Assembly (NCBI RefSeq): GCF_044803115.1 | Contig: NZ_CP085224.1 | Location: 2,604,001 to 2,668,000, forward strand | Length of the DNA: 64,000 nt | Reading direction: 5' to 3' | From: Caenispirillum salinarum_A | GTDB taxonomy: Bacteria > Pseudomonadota > Alphaproteobacteria > Rhodospirillales > Rhodospirillaceae | Shown here: positions 25,950-34,924 of the stretch, piece by piece | Position numbering within the stretch: position 1 is the stretch's first letter | Layout: the number at the start of each line of letters is the position of its first letter | The notes under the pieces: generated by a model | The model's input: the letters and a program-made list of their open reading frames with translations, nothing else | What the model was told of the DNA's origin: nothing | The model's database searches: none | Translations under genes and position numbers: made by a program

Positions 25950-26603
25950 TCAGCCGTTGCCGACGGGCAACCCTTCCACCAGCGGCACGAAGCGCACGGG
26001 GAACAGGCGCTCCACATGGGCCTGGCCGTCCTCGTCCTTGAGGACGCGCAGCAGGTCCTGGTCCTGCCCGGCGGTCGGGCCGACGGGCAGGATCATGATG
26101 CCGCCGGGCTTGAGCTGGTCCAGCAGCGTCTGGGGGATCTCGCGCGCTGCGGCGGCGGTGACCATGATGCGATCGAAGGGCGCCTGCTCGGGCCAGCCCC
26201 TGTTGCCGTCGCCGATGATGGTGTGGATGTTGTGCAGGCCGAGCTGGCGGAACCGCGCCTCGGCGACGCGCAGCAGCGGCCGGTGGCGCTCGATGGTGTA
26301 GAGCCGGCGGCACAGCTTGGCCAGGATCGACGCCTGGTAGCCCGAGCCGGTGCCGATTTCCAGCACCTTCATGCGCTTGTCCACCTGCAGCGCCTGGGTC
26401 ATCTGGCCGACCACCAGGGGCTGGCTGATCGTCTGGCCGCAGCCGATGGGCAGGGCGCGGTTGGCGTATGACTGGTCCTGGTAGAGGTCTTCCACGAACA
26501 GCTCGCGCGGGATGCGCTCCATGACCTCCAGGACGCGCTGGTCGGCGACGCCCTGGCGGCGGAGTTCCATGATGAGCTGGGCCTTGTGGGTTTCGTCGAT
26601 CAC
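25950..26603 (-). CDS. pcm: Protein-L-isoaspartate O-methyltransferase
   Basis: The 217-residue enzyme has the Pcm motifs YANRALPIGCGQTISQP near 52, the SAM-binding VLEIGTGSGYQASILAKL near 84 and YTIERH near 105. It methylates isoaspartyl residues in damaged proteins for repair. The GTG start at 26603 overlaps the surE stop (GTGA). The pairing with surE and nlpD is a conserved stationary-phase survival cluster. Confidence 0.93.
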   Translation of the reverse strand: MIDETHKAQLIMELRRQGVADQRVLEVMERIPRELFVEDLYQDQSYANRALPIGCGQTISQPLVVGQMTQALQVDKRMKVLEIGTGSGYQASILAKLCRRLYTIERHRPLLRVAEARFRQLGLHNIHTIIGDGNRGWPEQAPFDRIMVTAAAAREIPQTLLDQLKPGGIMILPVGPTAGQDQDLLRVLKDEDGQAHVERLFPVRFVPLVEGLPVGNG

Positions 26604-27382
26604 GAGAATACCTGCTTGAGCGACAACATGGTGGGCTGGTGCGTCAGGTCGACGCACAGCGGCGTGACGGCGATGACATTGCGGTGGACGGCCTCGATGT
26701 CCGTGCCGACGACGGTGGTGTCCTCGTTGCGCGCCGGGCCGATCCACACATAGGGCCGGCCGCGGGGATCGTGGCGCTCAATCAGGTGGTCGCCGAGCTT
26801 GCGCTTGCCCTGGCGCACCACCTCGACGCCCTTCACCTCGTCGGGGCCGCAGTTGGGAAAGTTGACGTTTATGGCGACGTTCCGCGCCCAGCCGGCGGCG
26901 CAGCAACGGCGGATGACGTCGGCGGCGTGGCTGCGCGCGGTGTCCCACGGCAGCGGGTCGGGGTGGCGGAAGACCTGCGACAACGCCATGGACTGCACGC
27001 CGAGCAGCGTACCCTCGATGGCGGCCGCGATGGTGCCCGAGTAGGTCACGTCGTCGCCGATGTTGGCACCCCGGTTCACGCCCGACAGCAGCAGGGTCGG
27101 CCGGCGGTCCTCGACCAGCCGGTTCACGCCCAGCAGAACCGCGTCGGTCGGCGTGCCGTCGACGGCGTAGTGCCGTTCCTTCACCTTGCGGTAGCGCAAC
27201 GGGCTGTGCAGCGTCAGCGAATGACCGGCGCCGCTTTGCTCTCCTTCCGGTGCAATCACCCAGACGTCGTCGGTGAGCGTCAGGGCCACCTCTTCCAGCA
27301 ACTTGATGCCCGGCGCGTTGATGCCGTCGTCATTGGAGATGAGGATGCGGGCTTCGGACAGATCGGTGATGGGCTCGAACAT
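26600..27382 (-). CDS. surE: 5'-nucleotidase SurE
   Basis: The 260-residue phosphatase has ILISNDDGINAPGIKLLEE near 12 (metal-binding Asp pair), VIAPEGEQSGAGHSLTLH near 42 and LLLSGVNRGANIGDDVTYSGT near 98, with the catalytic Asn and metal sites complete. It dephosphorylates nucleoside monophosphates. I chose ATG 27382 at the start of conserved sequence. It is 129 bp from tatC and coupled to pcm. Confidence 0.95.
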   Translation of the reverse strand: MFEPITDLSEARILISNDDGINAPGIKLLEEVALTLTDDVWVIAPEGEQSGAGHSLTLHSPLRYRKVKERHYAVDGTPTDAVLLGVNRLVEDRRPTLLLSGVNRGANIGDDVTYSGTIAAAIEGTLLGVQSMALSQVFRHPDPLPWDTARSHAADVIRRCCAAGWARNVAINVNFPNCGPDEVKGVEVVRQGKRKLGDHLIERHDPRGRPYVWIGPARNEDTTVVGTDIEAVHRNVIAVTPLCVDLTHQPTMLSLKQVFS

Positions 27383-27511
27383 CGCAGGCGGTGCCTCATG
27401 GCCCGCGCGCCTCGCGTCGACGGTCGGCGGCGCGGTTGGTGGTGGGTGGGACTGAAGCGGAGCCGGCCGCACCGCCAGAACCCGCAAGCGGGCGGCGGCG
27501 CGGCACCGGCG

Positions 27512-28354
27512 TCACGACTGGTTGAAGTCGGTCTCGTCCACGCCGTCGGCGTCAAGCTCGTCGAAGGCGTCATCCCCCAACTGCTCCTCGCGCTTCTTCT
27601 GCATCATCGTGACGGTGACGATGGAGATCTCGTACAGCGCGATGAGAGGCAGGGCAAGGCCCACCTGGCTGATGACGTCGGGCGGCGTCAGAATGGCCGC
27701 CATGACGAACACGCCGACGATGGCGTACTTCCGCTTGGCCTTCAGCCCGTCGGCCGTGACCAGCCCGGCGCGGGCCAGCAGGGTCAGCACGACCGGCAGC
27801 TGAAAGCTGATGCCGAACGCCAGAATCAGCTTCATCACCAGGCCCAGGTACTCGCCCACCTTGGCTTCCAGCTCGATGGGCAGCACGGTCTCGCCGGCGC
27901 CGGTCTGGAAGCCCAGCAGGAAGCGCCAGGCCATGGGGATGATCAGGTAGTACACCAGCGCCGCGCCGATGGTGAAGAGGATCGGGCTCATCACCAGGAA
28001 CGGCAGGAAGGCCTTTTTCTCATGGCGGTAGAGGCCCGGGGCCACGAAGCGCCAGAGCTGCCATGCGATGATCGGGAAGGCCACGACGACGCCGCCGAAG
28101 GCACCGACCTTGATGTAGGTGAAGAAGGCTTCCGTCAGCGCCGTGTAGATCATGCGCTGGCTGCCGCCGACCTCGCCCATGATCTCGGCGAGCGGCGCAA
28201 CCAGGAAGCCGTAGATATATTCCGCGACGAAATAGCAGCCGAAGAACGCCACCAGGAAGGCGACGACGCAGTACAGCAGGCGTTTGCGCAACTCGAGCAG
28301 ATGCTCAAGCAGCGGCATCTTGTTCTCTTCGGGATTATCCTGAATGGTGCCCAT
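27512..28354 (-). CDS. tatC: Sec-independent translocase subunit TatC
   Basis: The 280-residue protein has six helices, the N-terminal PLLEHLLELRKRLL (a conserved signal-binding surface) and the helix 2 region ALTEAFFTYIKVGAFGG. TatC recognises twin-arginine leaders; TtrA and DctP in this window carry such leaders. The C-terminal tail is acidic. It begins 3 bp after tatB. Confidence 0.96.
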   Translation of the reverse strand: MGTIQDNPEENKMPLLEHLLELRKRLLYCVVAFLVAFFGCYFVAEYIYGFLVAPLAEIMGEVGGSQRMIYTALTEAFFTYIKVGAFGGVVVAFPIIAWQLWRFVAPGLYRHEKKAFLPFLVMSPILFTIGAALVYYLIIPMAWRFLLGFQTGAGETVLPIELEAKVGEYLGLVMKLILAFGISFQLPVVLTLLARAGLVTADGLKAKRKYAIVGVFVMAAILTPPDVISQVGLALPLIALYEISIVTVTMMQKKREEQLGDDAFDELDADGVDETDFNQS

Positions 28355-28357
28355 GGA

Positions 28358-28861
28358 TCAGGCGCCCTTCTCGCCGCCGGCCGACCGCTGCGGCTCCGTG
28401 GAGGCAGCGGCTGCCTCGGGCTCGCGGGCATCGGCCGAGGACGAGGCCGACGACGCCTTGGCGGCCTCGGCCGGCTCGGCTGCGTCCGCGATGGGGCGGG
28501 CCGGGTCCTCGGTGGGGCGGGTCTCGGTGGCGGTCTTGGTCTGACGGGGCACGCTTTTCAGGTCCAGATCCTTGCGGGCTTCGTTCAGGTCCCTGGTGAA
28601 GTCGCCGGTGGGATCGACCTCCTTTTCGATCTCGCGACCGAGGTCCATGCGCTTGGCCTTGTTCAAGCCGTCGCGCACCTCCTGCAACTCGGCCTCGCGC
28701 ACCACGTCGTCCAGGTGTCCCTGGAATTCCCGCGCCATGCCGCGGATCCGCTTGACCCACTTGGCGACGGTGCGCATGGCCGTGGGAAGTTCCTTGGGGC
28801 CCAGGATCAGGACCGCCAGGACGACGATCATGCCCAGTTCAGGCCAGCCCAAATCGAGCAT
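28358..28861 (-). CDS. tatB: Sec-independent translocase subunit TatB
   Basis: The 167-residue protein has one N-terminal helix (LGMIVVLAVLILGPKELP) then an amphipathic helix, and a long Ala/Glu/Ser-rich tail of low complexity. GPKELP in the hinge region and the length separate it from TatA. I prefer ATG 28861; a TTG just before it is possible. Confidence 0.92.
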   Translation of the reverse strand: MLDLGWPELGMIVVLAVLILGPKELPTAMRTVAKWVKRIRGMAREFQGHLDDVVREAELQEVRDGLNKAKRMDLGREIEKEVDPTGDFTRDLNEARKDLDLKSVPRQTKTATETRPTEDPARPIADAAEPAEAAKASSASSSADAREPEAAAASTEPQRSAGGEKGA

Positions 28862-28890
28862 CAACCAGACCTTTGAAGAGAGACGGCGGC

Positions 28891-28945
28891 GGCGGCACGG
28901 TTTGCAGGTGACCTTTGAAAGGCCGCCTCCAGCGACCGTGCCGCC
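28891..28945. repeat. Long-loop inverted repeat between tatA and tatB
   Basis: GGCGGCACGGT (28891-28901) pairs perfectly with ACCGTGCCGCC (28935-28945) across 33 nt. The loop and flank hold a direct repeat of GACCTTTGAA. It may lower read-through or set the tatA:tatB ratio; this is inference. Confidence 0.45.
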
Positions 28946-28980
28946 CCTTCACCGAATAGGGTTGCGGGGAGCCCCGGGCA

Positions 28981-29232
28981 TCAGCCCTTGGCGGCTTCCT
29001 CGTCGCGTTCCTTGTTCACCGAGGTGGTGTTGCTCGTGGCACCGCCCTCGATGGTCTTGGGCTCGGACTTCGCTTTGTCCTCAGACCCTTCGTCGTCTTC
29101 CTTCAGACCCTTCTTGAAAGCGTTGACGCCCTTGGCGACGTCACCCATCAGCCGCGGAATCTTGCCGGCGCCGAACAGGACCAGGACCACCAGAAGGACG
29201 ATGACCCAATGCCAGATGCTGAAAGTACCCAT
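28981..29232 (-). CDS. tatA: Sec-independent translocase subunit TatA
   Basis: The 83-residue protein has a short N-terminal helix (WHWVIVLLVVLVLFGAGKIP), the FGxxKIP hinge, an amphipathic helix and a charged tail. TatA oligomers form the translocation path. It heads the cluster tatA-tatB-tatC-surE-pcm-nlpD, with a 119-bp gap before tatB. Confidence 0.95.
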   Translation of the reverse strand: MGTFSIWHWVIVLLVVLVLFGAGKIPRLMGDVAKGVNAFKKGLKEDDEGSEDKAKSEPKTIEGGATSNTTSVNKERDEEAAKG

Positions 29233-29334
29233 GAACGTTTCTCCGAAGCTGACTGTCTGCGCCGCAGCAAAAAAGCTTGCGGATCATCGCAGAAAGACCC
29301 GTCCGCCGCAACACACAGGGCGGGCCTGTTTTTG

Positions 29335-30462
29335 CTAATGAGCCTCGCCCGCCGGGTAGACGAAGACGAGACTGTCGTCGAGCCCCACCTCGAGCCGTTC
29401 ATCCGGCGGCGGCAGGTAGCGGCCCGGCACCCGGGCGTGCAGGTGCAGTCCCGCGCCTCGGTCCGGCACGTCGACCGACAGATGCACGAGGCTGGACCGG
29501 CCCAGCATGCGCGATGCCAGAACCCGTCCCACGACGGACGGCGATGACCCGTCCTCGATGGCGGTCAGCCTGAGCGCTTCGGGGCGCACCATCACGACGG
29601 CCTCGGTGCCGTCCTTGAGGTTCCCGGCGTCCAGCGTACCGAGCGGCGTGTCCAGCCGCCCGCCCCGGACCGTCCAGCGGAACTCGTTCACTTCTCCGAA
29701 GAAGCGGGCCGCGAAGGCCGTCTTCGGATAGCAGTACAGTTCCACCGGCGTCCCCATCTGCACGATCCGGCCGCCGTTCATCAGGGCGATGCTGTCGGCC
29801 ATGAACATGGCTTCCTCCGGGTCGTGGGTGACCATCACCGTCGCGACGCCGGTATCCTTGAGGACATGCAGCGTCTCGTCCCGCACCTGATCGCGCAGCC
29901 GGCGGTCGAGGCCGGAGAACGGCTCGTCCAGCAGCATCAGCTTCGGCGCCGGGGCCAGGGCCCGGGCCAGGCCGACGCGCTGCTGCTGTCCGCCGGACAG
30001 CGTGTGCGGATAAACCTGCATATAGTCAGACATGCCCACCTGGGAAAGCACGTCCCGCGCCCTTTCCTGCTTTTTCTGTCGGGACATCCCCTCAAGCCCG
30101 AAAGCCACGTTTTCCGCAACCGTAAGGTGCGGGAACAGGGCGTAGTCTTGGAACAGGAACCCGACATTGCGACGCTCCGGCGGGACGAAAGTGTGCGGGT
30201 CCGCGACCTTCGTGCCGGCCACCCTCACCTCGCCTTCCGTCGGCGCCTCCAGTCCGGCGGCGATGCGCAGCGTCGTGGTCTTGCCGCAGCCCGAGGGGCC
30301 CAGCAGGCACAGGAACTCGCCGGGCCCGACAGCGAGGGTCACGCCGTCGACCACCGGCTTGTCGACCTCGTAGGCATGGCGAACCTCGGTCATCACCAAC
30401 CCCGCCTTGTCGGGGTCGACCTTGTCGCGGAAGGGCACGGGGCGGATGGGCGCGATCTTCAT
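29335..30462 (-). CDS. fbpC: Iron(III) ABC transporter ATPase, FbpC type
   Basis: The 375-residue ATPase has Walker A GPSGCGKTT near 66, VGFLFQDYALFPHLTVAENVAFGL near 110, signature TLSGGQQQRVGLARAL near 155 and Walker B LMLLDEPFSGLD. A C-terminal TOBE-like domain covers about 250-375. The best match is FbpC, which energises ferric-iron import. It begins 16 bp after the permease gene. Spermidine- or sulfate-type ATPases are less likely given the fused permease. Confidence 0.85.
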   Translation of the reverse strand: MKIAPIRPVPFRDKVDPDKAGLVMTEVRHAYEVDKPVVDGVTLAVGPGEFLCLLGPSGCGKTTTLRIAAGLEAPTEGEVRVAGTKVADPHTFVPPERRNVGFLFQDYALFPHLTVAENVAFGLEGMSRQKKQERARDVLSQVGMSDYMQVYPHTLSGGQQQRVGLARALAPAPKLMLLDEPFSGLDRRLRDQVRDETLHVLKDTGVATVMVTHDPEEAMFMADSIALMNGGRIVQMGTPVELYCYPKTAFAARFFGEVNEFRWTVRGGRLDTPLGTLDAGNLKDGTEAVVMVRPEALRLTAIEDGSSPSVVGRVLASRMLGRSSLVHLSVDVPDRGAGLHLHARVPGRYLPPPDERLEVGLDDSLVFVYPAGEAH

Positions 30463-30478
30463 GACGAGGTCCTCGGGG

Positions 30479-32200
30479 TCAGCGGGCGCTGCCGGGGCGC
30501 GAGCGGGCGATGGCGACAGACAGCAAAACTACGGGCACGATGCCCACCAGCACGATGGCCAGCGCCGCCGGTGCGGCCTCCTGCAGGCGTTCGTCGGACG
30601 CCAGCTCGTAGGCGCGCACGGCCAGCGTATCGAAATTGAACGGACGCATGATGAGGGTGGCCGGCAGCTCCTTCATCACATCGACGAAGACCAGCAGGGC
30701 GGCCGTCAGAATGCTGCCCCGAATGATGGGCAGGTGGACGCGCTTGAGCGTTGCCCAAGGCCCGAGGCCAAGCGTGCGGGCCGCCCCCTCCAGGTTCTGC
30801 GTCACCTTGCCCAGCGAGGCCTCGATGGCGTTGAAGGATACAGCCAGGAAGCGCACCAGGTAGGCATAGACCAGCGCGGCGATGGACCCGGTCAGCAACA
30901 GCCCCGTGCCGAAACCGAACACGGCCTCCATCCAGCGGTCCAGGGCGTTGTCGAAGGCGGTCAGCGGCACCAGCACGCCGACCGCGATCACCGAACCCGG
31001 CACGGCATAGCCCAGGCTGGCGACGCGGGCGGCGGCGAGCGTCAGGCGGCTCTTGCGCATGCGCTGGCCGTAGGCGAGCAGAACGCCGACGGCCGCCGCC
31101 ATCATCGCCGCCACGCCGGCCAGGATGAAGCTGTTTGCGGCGCGGTCGAAGAAGCGGCCGCCGGACATGACGTTCGACCAGGTGTCGACTGCCCACTGGG
31201 CCAGCACCAGGACCGGGATCAGAAAGCCCAGGGCCAGCGGCAGGACGCACACCACGATGGCGCCGGCCATCTTCCAGCCGGTCAGGTGGACGCGCGGCAG
31301 GGCGCGGATGCGGGTGCTCATGTGCTGGTAGCCCGCCTGCCCCCGCGACCAGCGCTCCATGAGCACCAGGACGAAGATGAACAGCATCAGCACCGCGCCC
31401 AGCTGCGCGGCGGCGGCGGGCTCGCCCAGGCCGAACCAGGTGCGGTAGATGCCCGTGGTGAATGTGTCGACGGCGAAATAATCGACCGTGCCGAAGTCGT
31501 TGAGCGTCTCCATCAGCGCCAGGGCCGTGCCGGCGACGATAGCCGGCCGGGCCATGGGCAGGGCGACCCGGAAAAAGCTACGCCAGCGCCCGCAGCCAAG
31601 CACCCTGCTCGCCTCCAGCGCGCAGACCGACTGCTCCAGAAAGGCGGCCCTGGCCATCATGTAGACGTAGGGGTAGAGCACCAGGCTCATCATGGTGATG
31701 GCCCCGCCCAGCGACCGGATCTCGGGGAACCAGTAGTCGCGGCGGCTCTGCCAGCCGAAGACGGCCCGCAGGGCCTCCTGCACCGGCCCGGCGTAGTCCA
31801 GCAGGCCCGTGTAGGTGTAGGCGATGACGTAGGCCGGCACCGCCAGCGGCAGCAGCAGGGCCCATTCAAACATCCGCACGCCCGGAAAGCGGCAGATGGT
31901 CACGATCCAGGCCGTGGAAACGCCCAGCAGAAGAACGCCGCCCCCCACACCGAACATGAGCCCCAGCGAGTTGCCGATGTAGCGCCAGAGGACGGTGTCG
32001 TACAGGTGGCTCCAGACCTCTCCGGTGTCCACCCCCACATGGCCGACCACGACCAGCACCGGCAGCGAGATCAGCAGCGCCACCAGCAGGACGGCGATGG
32101 CCCACCAGCGGCTGCCGGTCGCCCGTCGCCGAGCGATTCCGGCCAGGCCGGCCTCTGGCTTGCCGGTATATTCGGGAACGCTGAGAGTTGCTTGCGCCAC
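30479..32200 (-). CDS. fbpB: Iron(III) ABC transporter double-length permease, FbpB type
   Basis: The 573-residue protein has about twelve helices in two homologous halves. Each half contains an EAA-type loop, EASRVLGCGRWRSFFRVALPMARPAI near 212 and EGAARTLGLGPWATLKRVHLPIIRG near 470. This duplicated form is typical of FbpB for ferric iron. FbpA would be expected upstream, but instead there is a FliL-like gene and a 161-bp spacer, so the binding protein lies elsewhere. I found no convincing Fur or Irr box in the spacer. Confidence 0.85.
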   Translation of the reverse strand: MAQATLSVPEYTGKPEAGLAGIARRRATGSRWWAIAVLLVALLISLPVLVVVGHVGVDTGEVWSHLYDTVLWRYIGNSLGLMFGVGGGVLLLGVSTAWIVTICRFPGVRMFEWALLLPLAVPAYVIAYTYTGLLDYAGPVQEALRAVFGWQSRRDYWFPEIRSLGGAITMMSLVLYPYVYMMARAAFLEQSVCALEASRVLGCGRWRSFFRVALPMARPAIVAGTALALMETLNDFGTVDYFAVDTFTTGIYRTWFGLGEPAAAAQLGAVLMLFIFVLVLMERWSRGQAGYQHMSTRIRALPRVHLTGWKMAGAIVVCVLPLALGFLIPVLVLAQWAVDTWSNVMSGGRFFDRAANSFILAGVAAMMAAAVGVLLAYGQRMRKSRLTLAAARVASLGYAVPGSVIAVGVLVPLTAFDNALDRWMEAVFGFGTGLLLTGSIAALVYAYLVRFLAVSFNAIEASLGKVTQNLEGAARTLGLGPWATLKRVHLPIIRGSILTAALLVFVDVMKELPATLIMRPFNFDTLAVRAYELASDERLQEAAPAALAIVLVGIVPVVLLSVAIARSRPGSAR

Positions 32201-32361
32201 GGTGCTGCCTGGAGCCCTTCAGAACGTCGGAGGCCGTCGCGCGGACCGGCGCCTGAGCCCGACACCTTCCCGCGCCTGCTCACTGTGGTGCAAGGCATTC
32301 GCAATATCAAGACCCCACGGGACTTGGGTATTCAGCCGAGGGCGCATCGTGGGCGTCGGAC

Positions 32362-32829
32362 TCACTTGTCGAACACCGCGCGCAGCATGACCTCTTCCAC
32401 CACGCCCTCGCCCACCAACCGGCCGGTAACGGTGCGGAGGTTTTCCTTCATGACTGCCAGGTCTATCTCGCCATGGTCGCCCAACCAGCGGGGAATCCAC
32501 TCGTGCAGGTAGCGCACCATGGCGTCCTGGATGCGCACCGTGTGTTGCCTTACGTCCTCGGCCGTGCCCTTGCGCACCTTGAGGCGGAAGTGGAAATAGA
32601 TGGACCGGCGCAGCCCCTCGCCCTCCAGGATGACGGGCAGGATGAACGGTTCGATTTCCACGAATTCGGGGCGCACGGGCGGCGGCCGCACCTCTTCCGG
32701 CGGCGGCGGGTCCTCCAGCTTGATGCCCAGACCCAGAACGTCGGGAATGACGCCAAAGGCGGTCAGGCCCGTGAAGGTGCCGCCGGCCAGTGTGACCAGC
32801 ACCAGAACAACCACCAGAAGCTTGATCAT
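32362..32829 (-). CDS. FliL-like membrane protein
   Basis: The 155-residue protein has one N-terminal helix (about 3-26), a Pro-rich linker (EDPPPPEEVRPPPVRP) and a periplasmic domain with FVEIEPFILPVI near 57 and the FHFRLKVRKG strand, matching FliL family patterns. FliL sits around the flagellar motor stator. It is 33 bp downstream of thiL and probably shares that transcript, far from motAB at 56.6 kb. A divergent paralogue with a different role is possible. Confidence 0.65.
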   Translation of the reverse strand: MIKLLVVVLVLVTLAGGTFTGLTAFGVIPDVLGLGIKLEDPPPPEEVRPPPVRPEFVEIEPFILPVILEGEGLRRSIYFHFRLKVRKGTAEDVRQHTVRIQDAMVRYLHEWIPRWLGDHGEIDLAVMKENLRTVTGRLVGEGVVEEVMLRAVFDK

Positions 32830-32862
32830 GTCCCCCGCGTTCCCCCGCCGTCCGCAATAGGC

Positions 32863-33888
32863 TCAGTAATGGCTCCAACTCGTGCCGCCCGCAAAGGGCT
32901 CGCACGGGCCGGCGCCGCGCCGCACGAAAATGTCGGACCCCGCGACCATACGCCCGATGGGTGTCGCCGTCAGTCCGCAGCGCACGGCGGCAGCACGCAC
33001 CTGCTCCACCCGCTCATCGGGCAGGGTGAACAGCAGCTCGTAGTCGTCACCGCCGCACAGCACGCTGTCGAGCAGTGCCGCGTCCGCAATCAGCGCCGCA
33101 CGGGCGGCGTCGGACAACGGAAGCACATCCAGATCGACTTCCGCTCCCAGGTGAGAATTTTCGCATATGTGTCTGAGATCACCCATCAATCCGTCCGACA
33201 CATCCAGGCACGACCGAGCCATTCCCGAAAGCACCGGACCGAACGAGACCCGCGGGCGCGGCAGGCGGTAGCGGTCCATGAGGAAGGCCTTGTGCGCTTC
33301 GGACAGGCCCGCCAGGGCCGGATCGCCGCGGCAGACCTTGAGCCCCAACGCCGCATCGCCCAGCGTGCCGGTCACCATGAGCACATCGCCCTCCTTCGCC
33401 CCGTCGCGGCGCAACTCGCCGCCCGCCGGGGCACAGCCGAGCGCCGTGACGGTGATGGTGGCGGGGCCGGGAGTGGCGACGGTGTCGCCCCCCAGGACCG
33501 GGCAGTTGTAGGCGTGGACGTCCTCCGACAGGCCGCGCGCGAATGCCTCGATCCAGGCCTCGCCAGCATCCTTGGGGAAGCAGGCGGCGACAAGAATGCC
33601 CATGGGCTCGGCGCCCATGGCGGCGACGTCGGACAGGTTGACGCGCACGGCCTTCTTCGCGACAAGGTCCGGCGGGTCGTCGGGCAGGAAGTGCACCCCC
33701 GCCACCACGGCATCGGTGGTGACGACCATACGATACCCCTTGGGCAGCGACAGGATCGCCGCATCGTCCTTCAGGTGCAGCGCCCCGGGATGGCCGATGG
33801 TGAGCGGAGCGAACAGCTCGGCGATCAGGCCGAACTCGCCCCGCCCCTTACCATCGGAGCCGCCACCGGAACCCTCGGGGCCGCTCAT
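32863..33888 (-). CDS. thiL: Thiamine-monophosphate kinase
   Basis: The 341-residue enzyme has LKDDAAIL near 39, VTTDAVVAGVHF near 55, KAVRVNLSDVAAMGAEP near 78, the ATP/Mg loop VLGGDT near 128, CLDVSDGLMGDL near 226 and CGGDDYELLFT near 281. It makes thiamine diphosphate in the last step of the pathway. Its ATG overlaps the nusB stop (ATGA). Confidence 0.95.
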   Translation of the reverse strand: MSGPEGSGGGSDGKGRGEFGLIAELFAPLTIGHPGALHLKDDAAILSLPKGYRMVVTTDAVVAGVHFLPDDPPDLVAKKAVRVNLSDVAAMGAEPMGILVAACFPKDAGEAWIEAFARGLSEDVHAYNCPVLGGDTVATPGPATITVTALGCAPAGGELRRDGAKEGDVLMVTGTLGDAALGLKVCRGDPALAGLSEAHKAFLMDRYRLPRPRVSFGPVLSGMARSCLDVSDGLMGDLRHICENSHLGAEVDLDVLPLSDAARAALIADAALLDSVLCGGDDYELLFTLPDERVEQVRAAAVRCGLTATPIGRMVAGSDIFVRRGAGPCEPFAGGTSWSHY

Positions 33889-34457
33889 CGGCCGCCGTCC
33901 CGACCCCGCTCCATCTCGTTGGGGCGCACGACGCGGGCCAGGCGGTCCAGCACGGCGTTGACAAGCCGCGTCTCGGGGCCGGCATAGAAGGCGTGGGCAA
34001 CGTCGACGTATTCGTTGATCGCGACACGCGGCGGCACGTCCACGCGCTCCATGATCTCGTATGATCCACAGCGCAGCATCTCGCGGACCGTGTTTTCCAT
34101 GCGGTCCCACTGCCAGCCCGAGGTCAGCGACTGGCTGACCGTCTCGTCGATGCGGGTCTCCTCGGCCAGCACACCGCGCACCAGCGAGACGAACAGCTCC
34201 TGGTCGAAGTCGATGAGGGTGGCGACGCGCTCTTCCTCGGTATCCGGGTCGACCTCGATCGCCTCGCCGCCCATGCGGCCTTCCAGGAAGTCGCGGATGA
34301 CATCGTCGGCCGACTGCTCGCCGATGTGAATCATGTACAGCGCCTGGACCGCCGCCAGACGGGCGGCCGAGCGACGACGCGAGCCGCCGCCGGGAAGGCG
34401 GGACTTGCGGGGCCGCGGGGCCCGGGGATCGGCGTTGTTGCTTTGAGTGTCGGTCAT
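33885..34457 (-). CDS. nusB: Transcription antitermination factor NusB
   Basis: The 190-residue protein has RSAARLAAVQALYMIHIG near 34, VRGVLAEETRIDE and RCGSYEIMERVDVPPRVAINEYVDVAHAF, all NusB patterns. It binds boxA RNA with S10. The N-terminal extension is Arg/Pro rich. I chose the ATG at 34457; a GTG at 34472 overlapping the ribH stop (GTGA) is equally possible. Confidence 0.93.
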   Translation of the reverse strand: MTDTQSNNADPRAPRPRKSRLPGGGSRRRSAARLAAVQALYMIHIGEQSADDVIRDFLEGRMGGEAIEVDPDTEEERVATLIDFDQELFVSLVRGVLAEETRIDETVSQSLTSGWQWDRMENTVREMLRCGSYEIMERVDVPPRVAINEYVDVAHAFYAGPETRLVNAVLDRLARVVRPNEMERGRDGGR

Positions 34458-34468
34458 GGACTCCGGGC

Positions 34469-34924
34469 TCACAGGCCCATCTCGCGTTTCACCTGGATCA
34501 TGCGGAGCGCCGCCGCCGCGGCCTTGCCGCCGAAGTTCTTCTCGTCGACGCGCGCCCGGGTCAGCGCCTGCTCACGGGTGCGGCAGGTCAGGATGCCGTT
34601 GCCGATGGCCAGCGAATACTGCAGGGCCAGCTTCTGGACGCCATCGATGGCCTGGTGGCAAACGTGCTCGTAATGGTCGGTCTCGCCCTTGATGGCGCAG
34701 CCCAGCACCACGTAACCGGCGAAACGGGTGTCGGTCGCCCGCAGTTCCATGGCACGCACGGCAAAACGGATCACCGCCGGGATCTCCAGGATGCCCGGCA
34801 CGATGATGCGCTTGTAGCCCGCGCCCTGCGCCGTCAGTTCCTGCACGGCACCCTTCACGAGCTGGTCGGAGATGTCGTCGTAGAACCGCGACTCGACGAT
34901 GAGAAAGCGGGGACCGCTGGCCAT
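34469..34924 (-). CDS. ribH: 6,7-dimethyl-8-ribityllumazine synthase
   Basis: The 151-residue enzyme has VPGILEIPAVIRFA near 43 and GYVVLGCAIKGETDHYEHVC near 69, with the catalytic His in HYEHVC. It joins the ribitylamino-uracil and the butanone phosphate. The ATG overlaps the ribBA stop by one base (TAATG). The residues ASENNFGG-type C-terminus reads DEKNFGGKAAAAA. Confidence 0.96.
   Translation of the reverse strand: MASGPRFLIVESRFYDDISDQLVKGAVQELTAQGAGYKRIIVPGILEIPAVIRFAVRAMELRATDTRFAGYVVLGCAIKGETDHYEHVCHQAIDGVQKLALQYSLAIGNGILTCRTREQALTRARVDEKNFGGKAAAAALRMIQVKREMGL

Noticed and set aside
32201..32361. Fur, Mur or Irr box upstream of fbpB
   Set aside because: Only loose TTGC direct repeats are visible, and they do not meet any of the known iron-box patterns.
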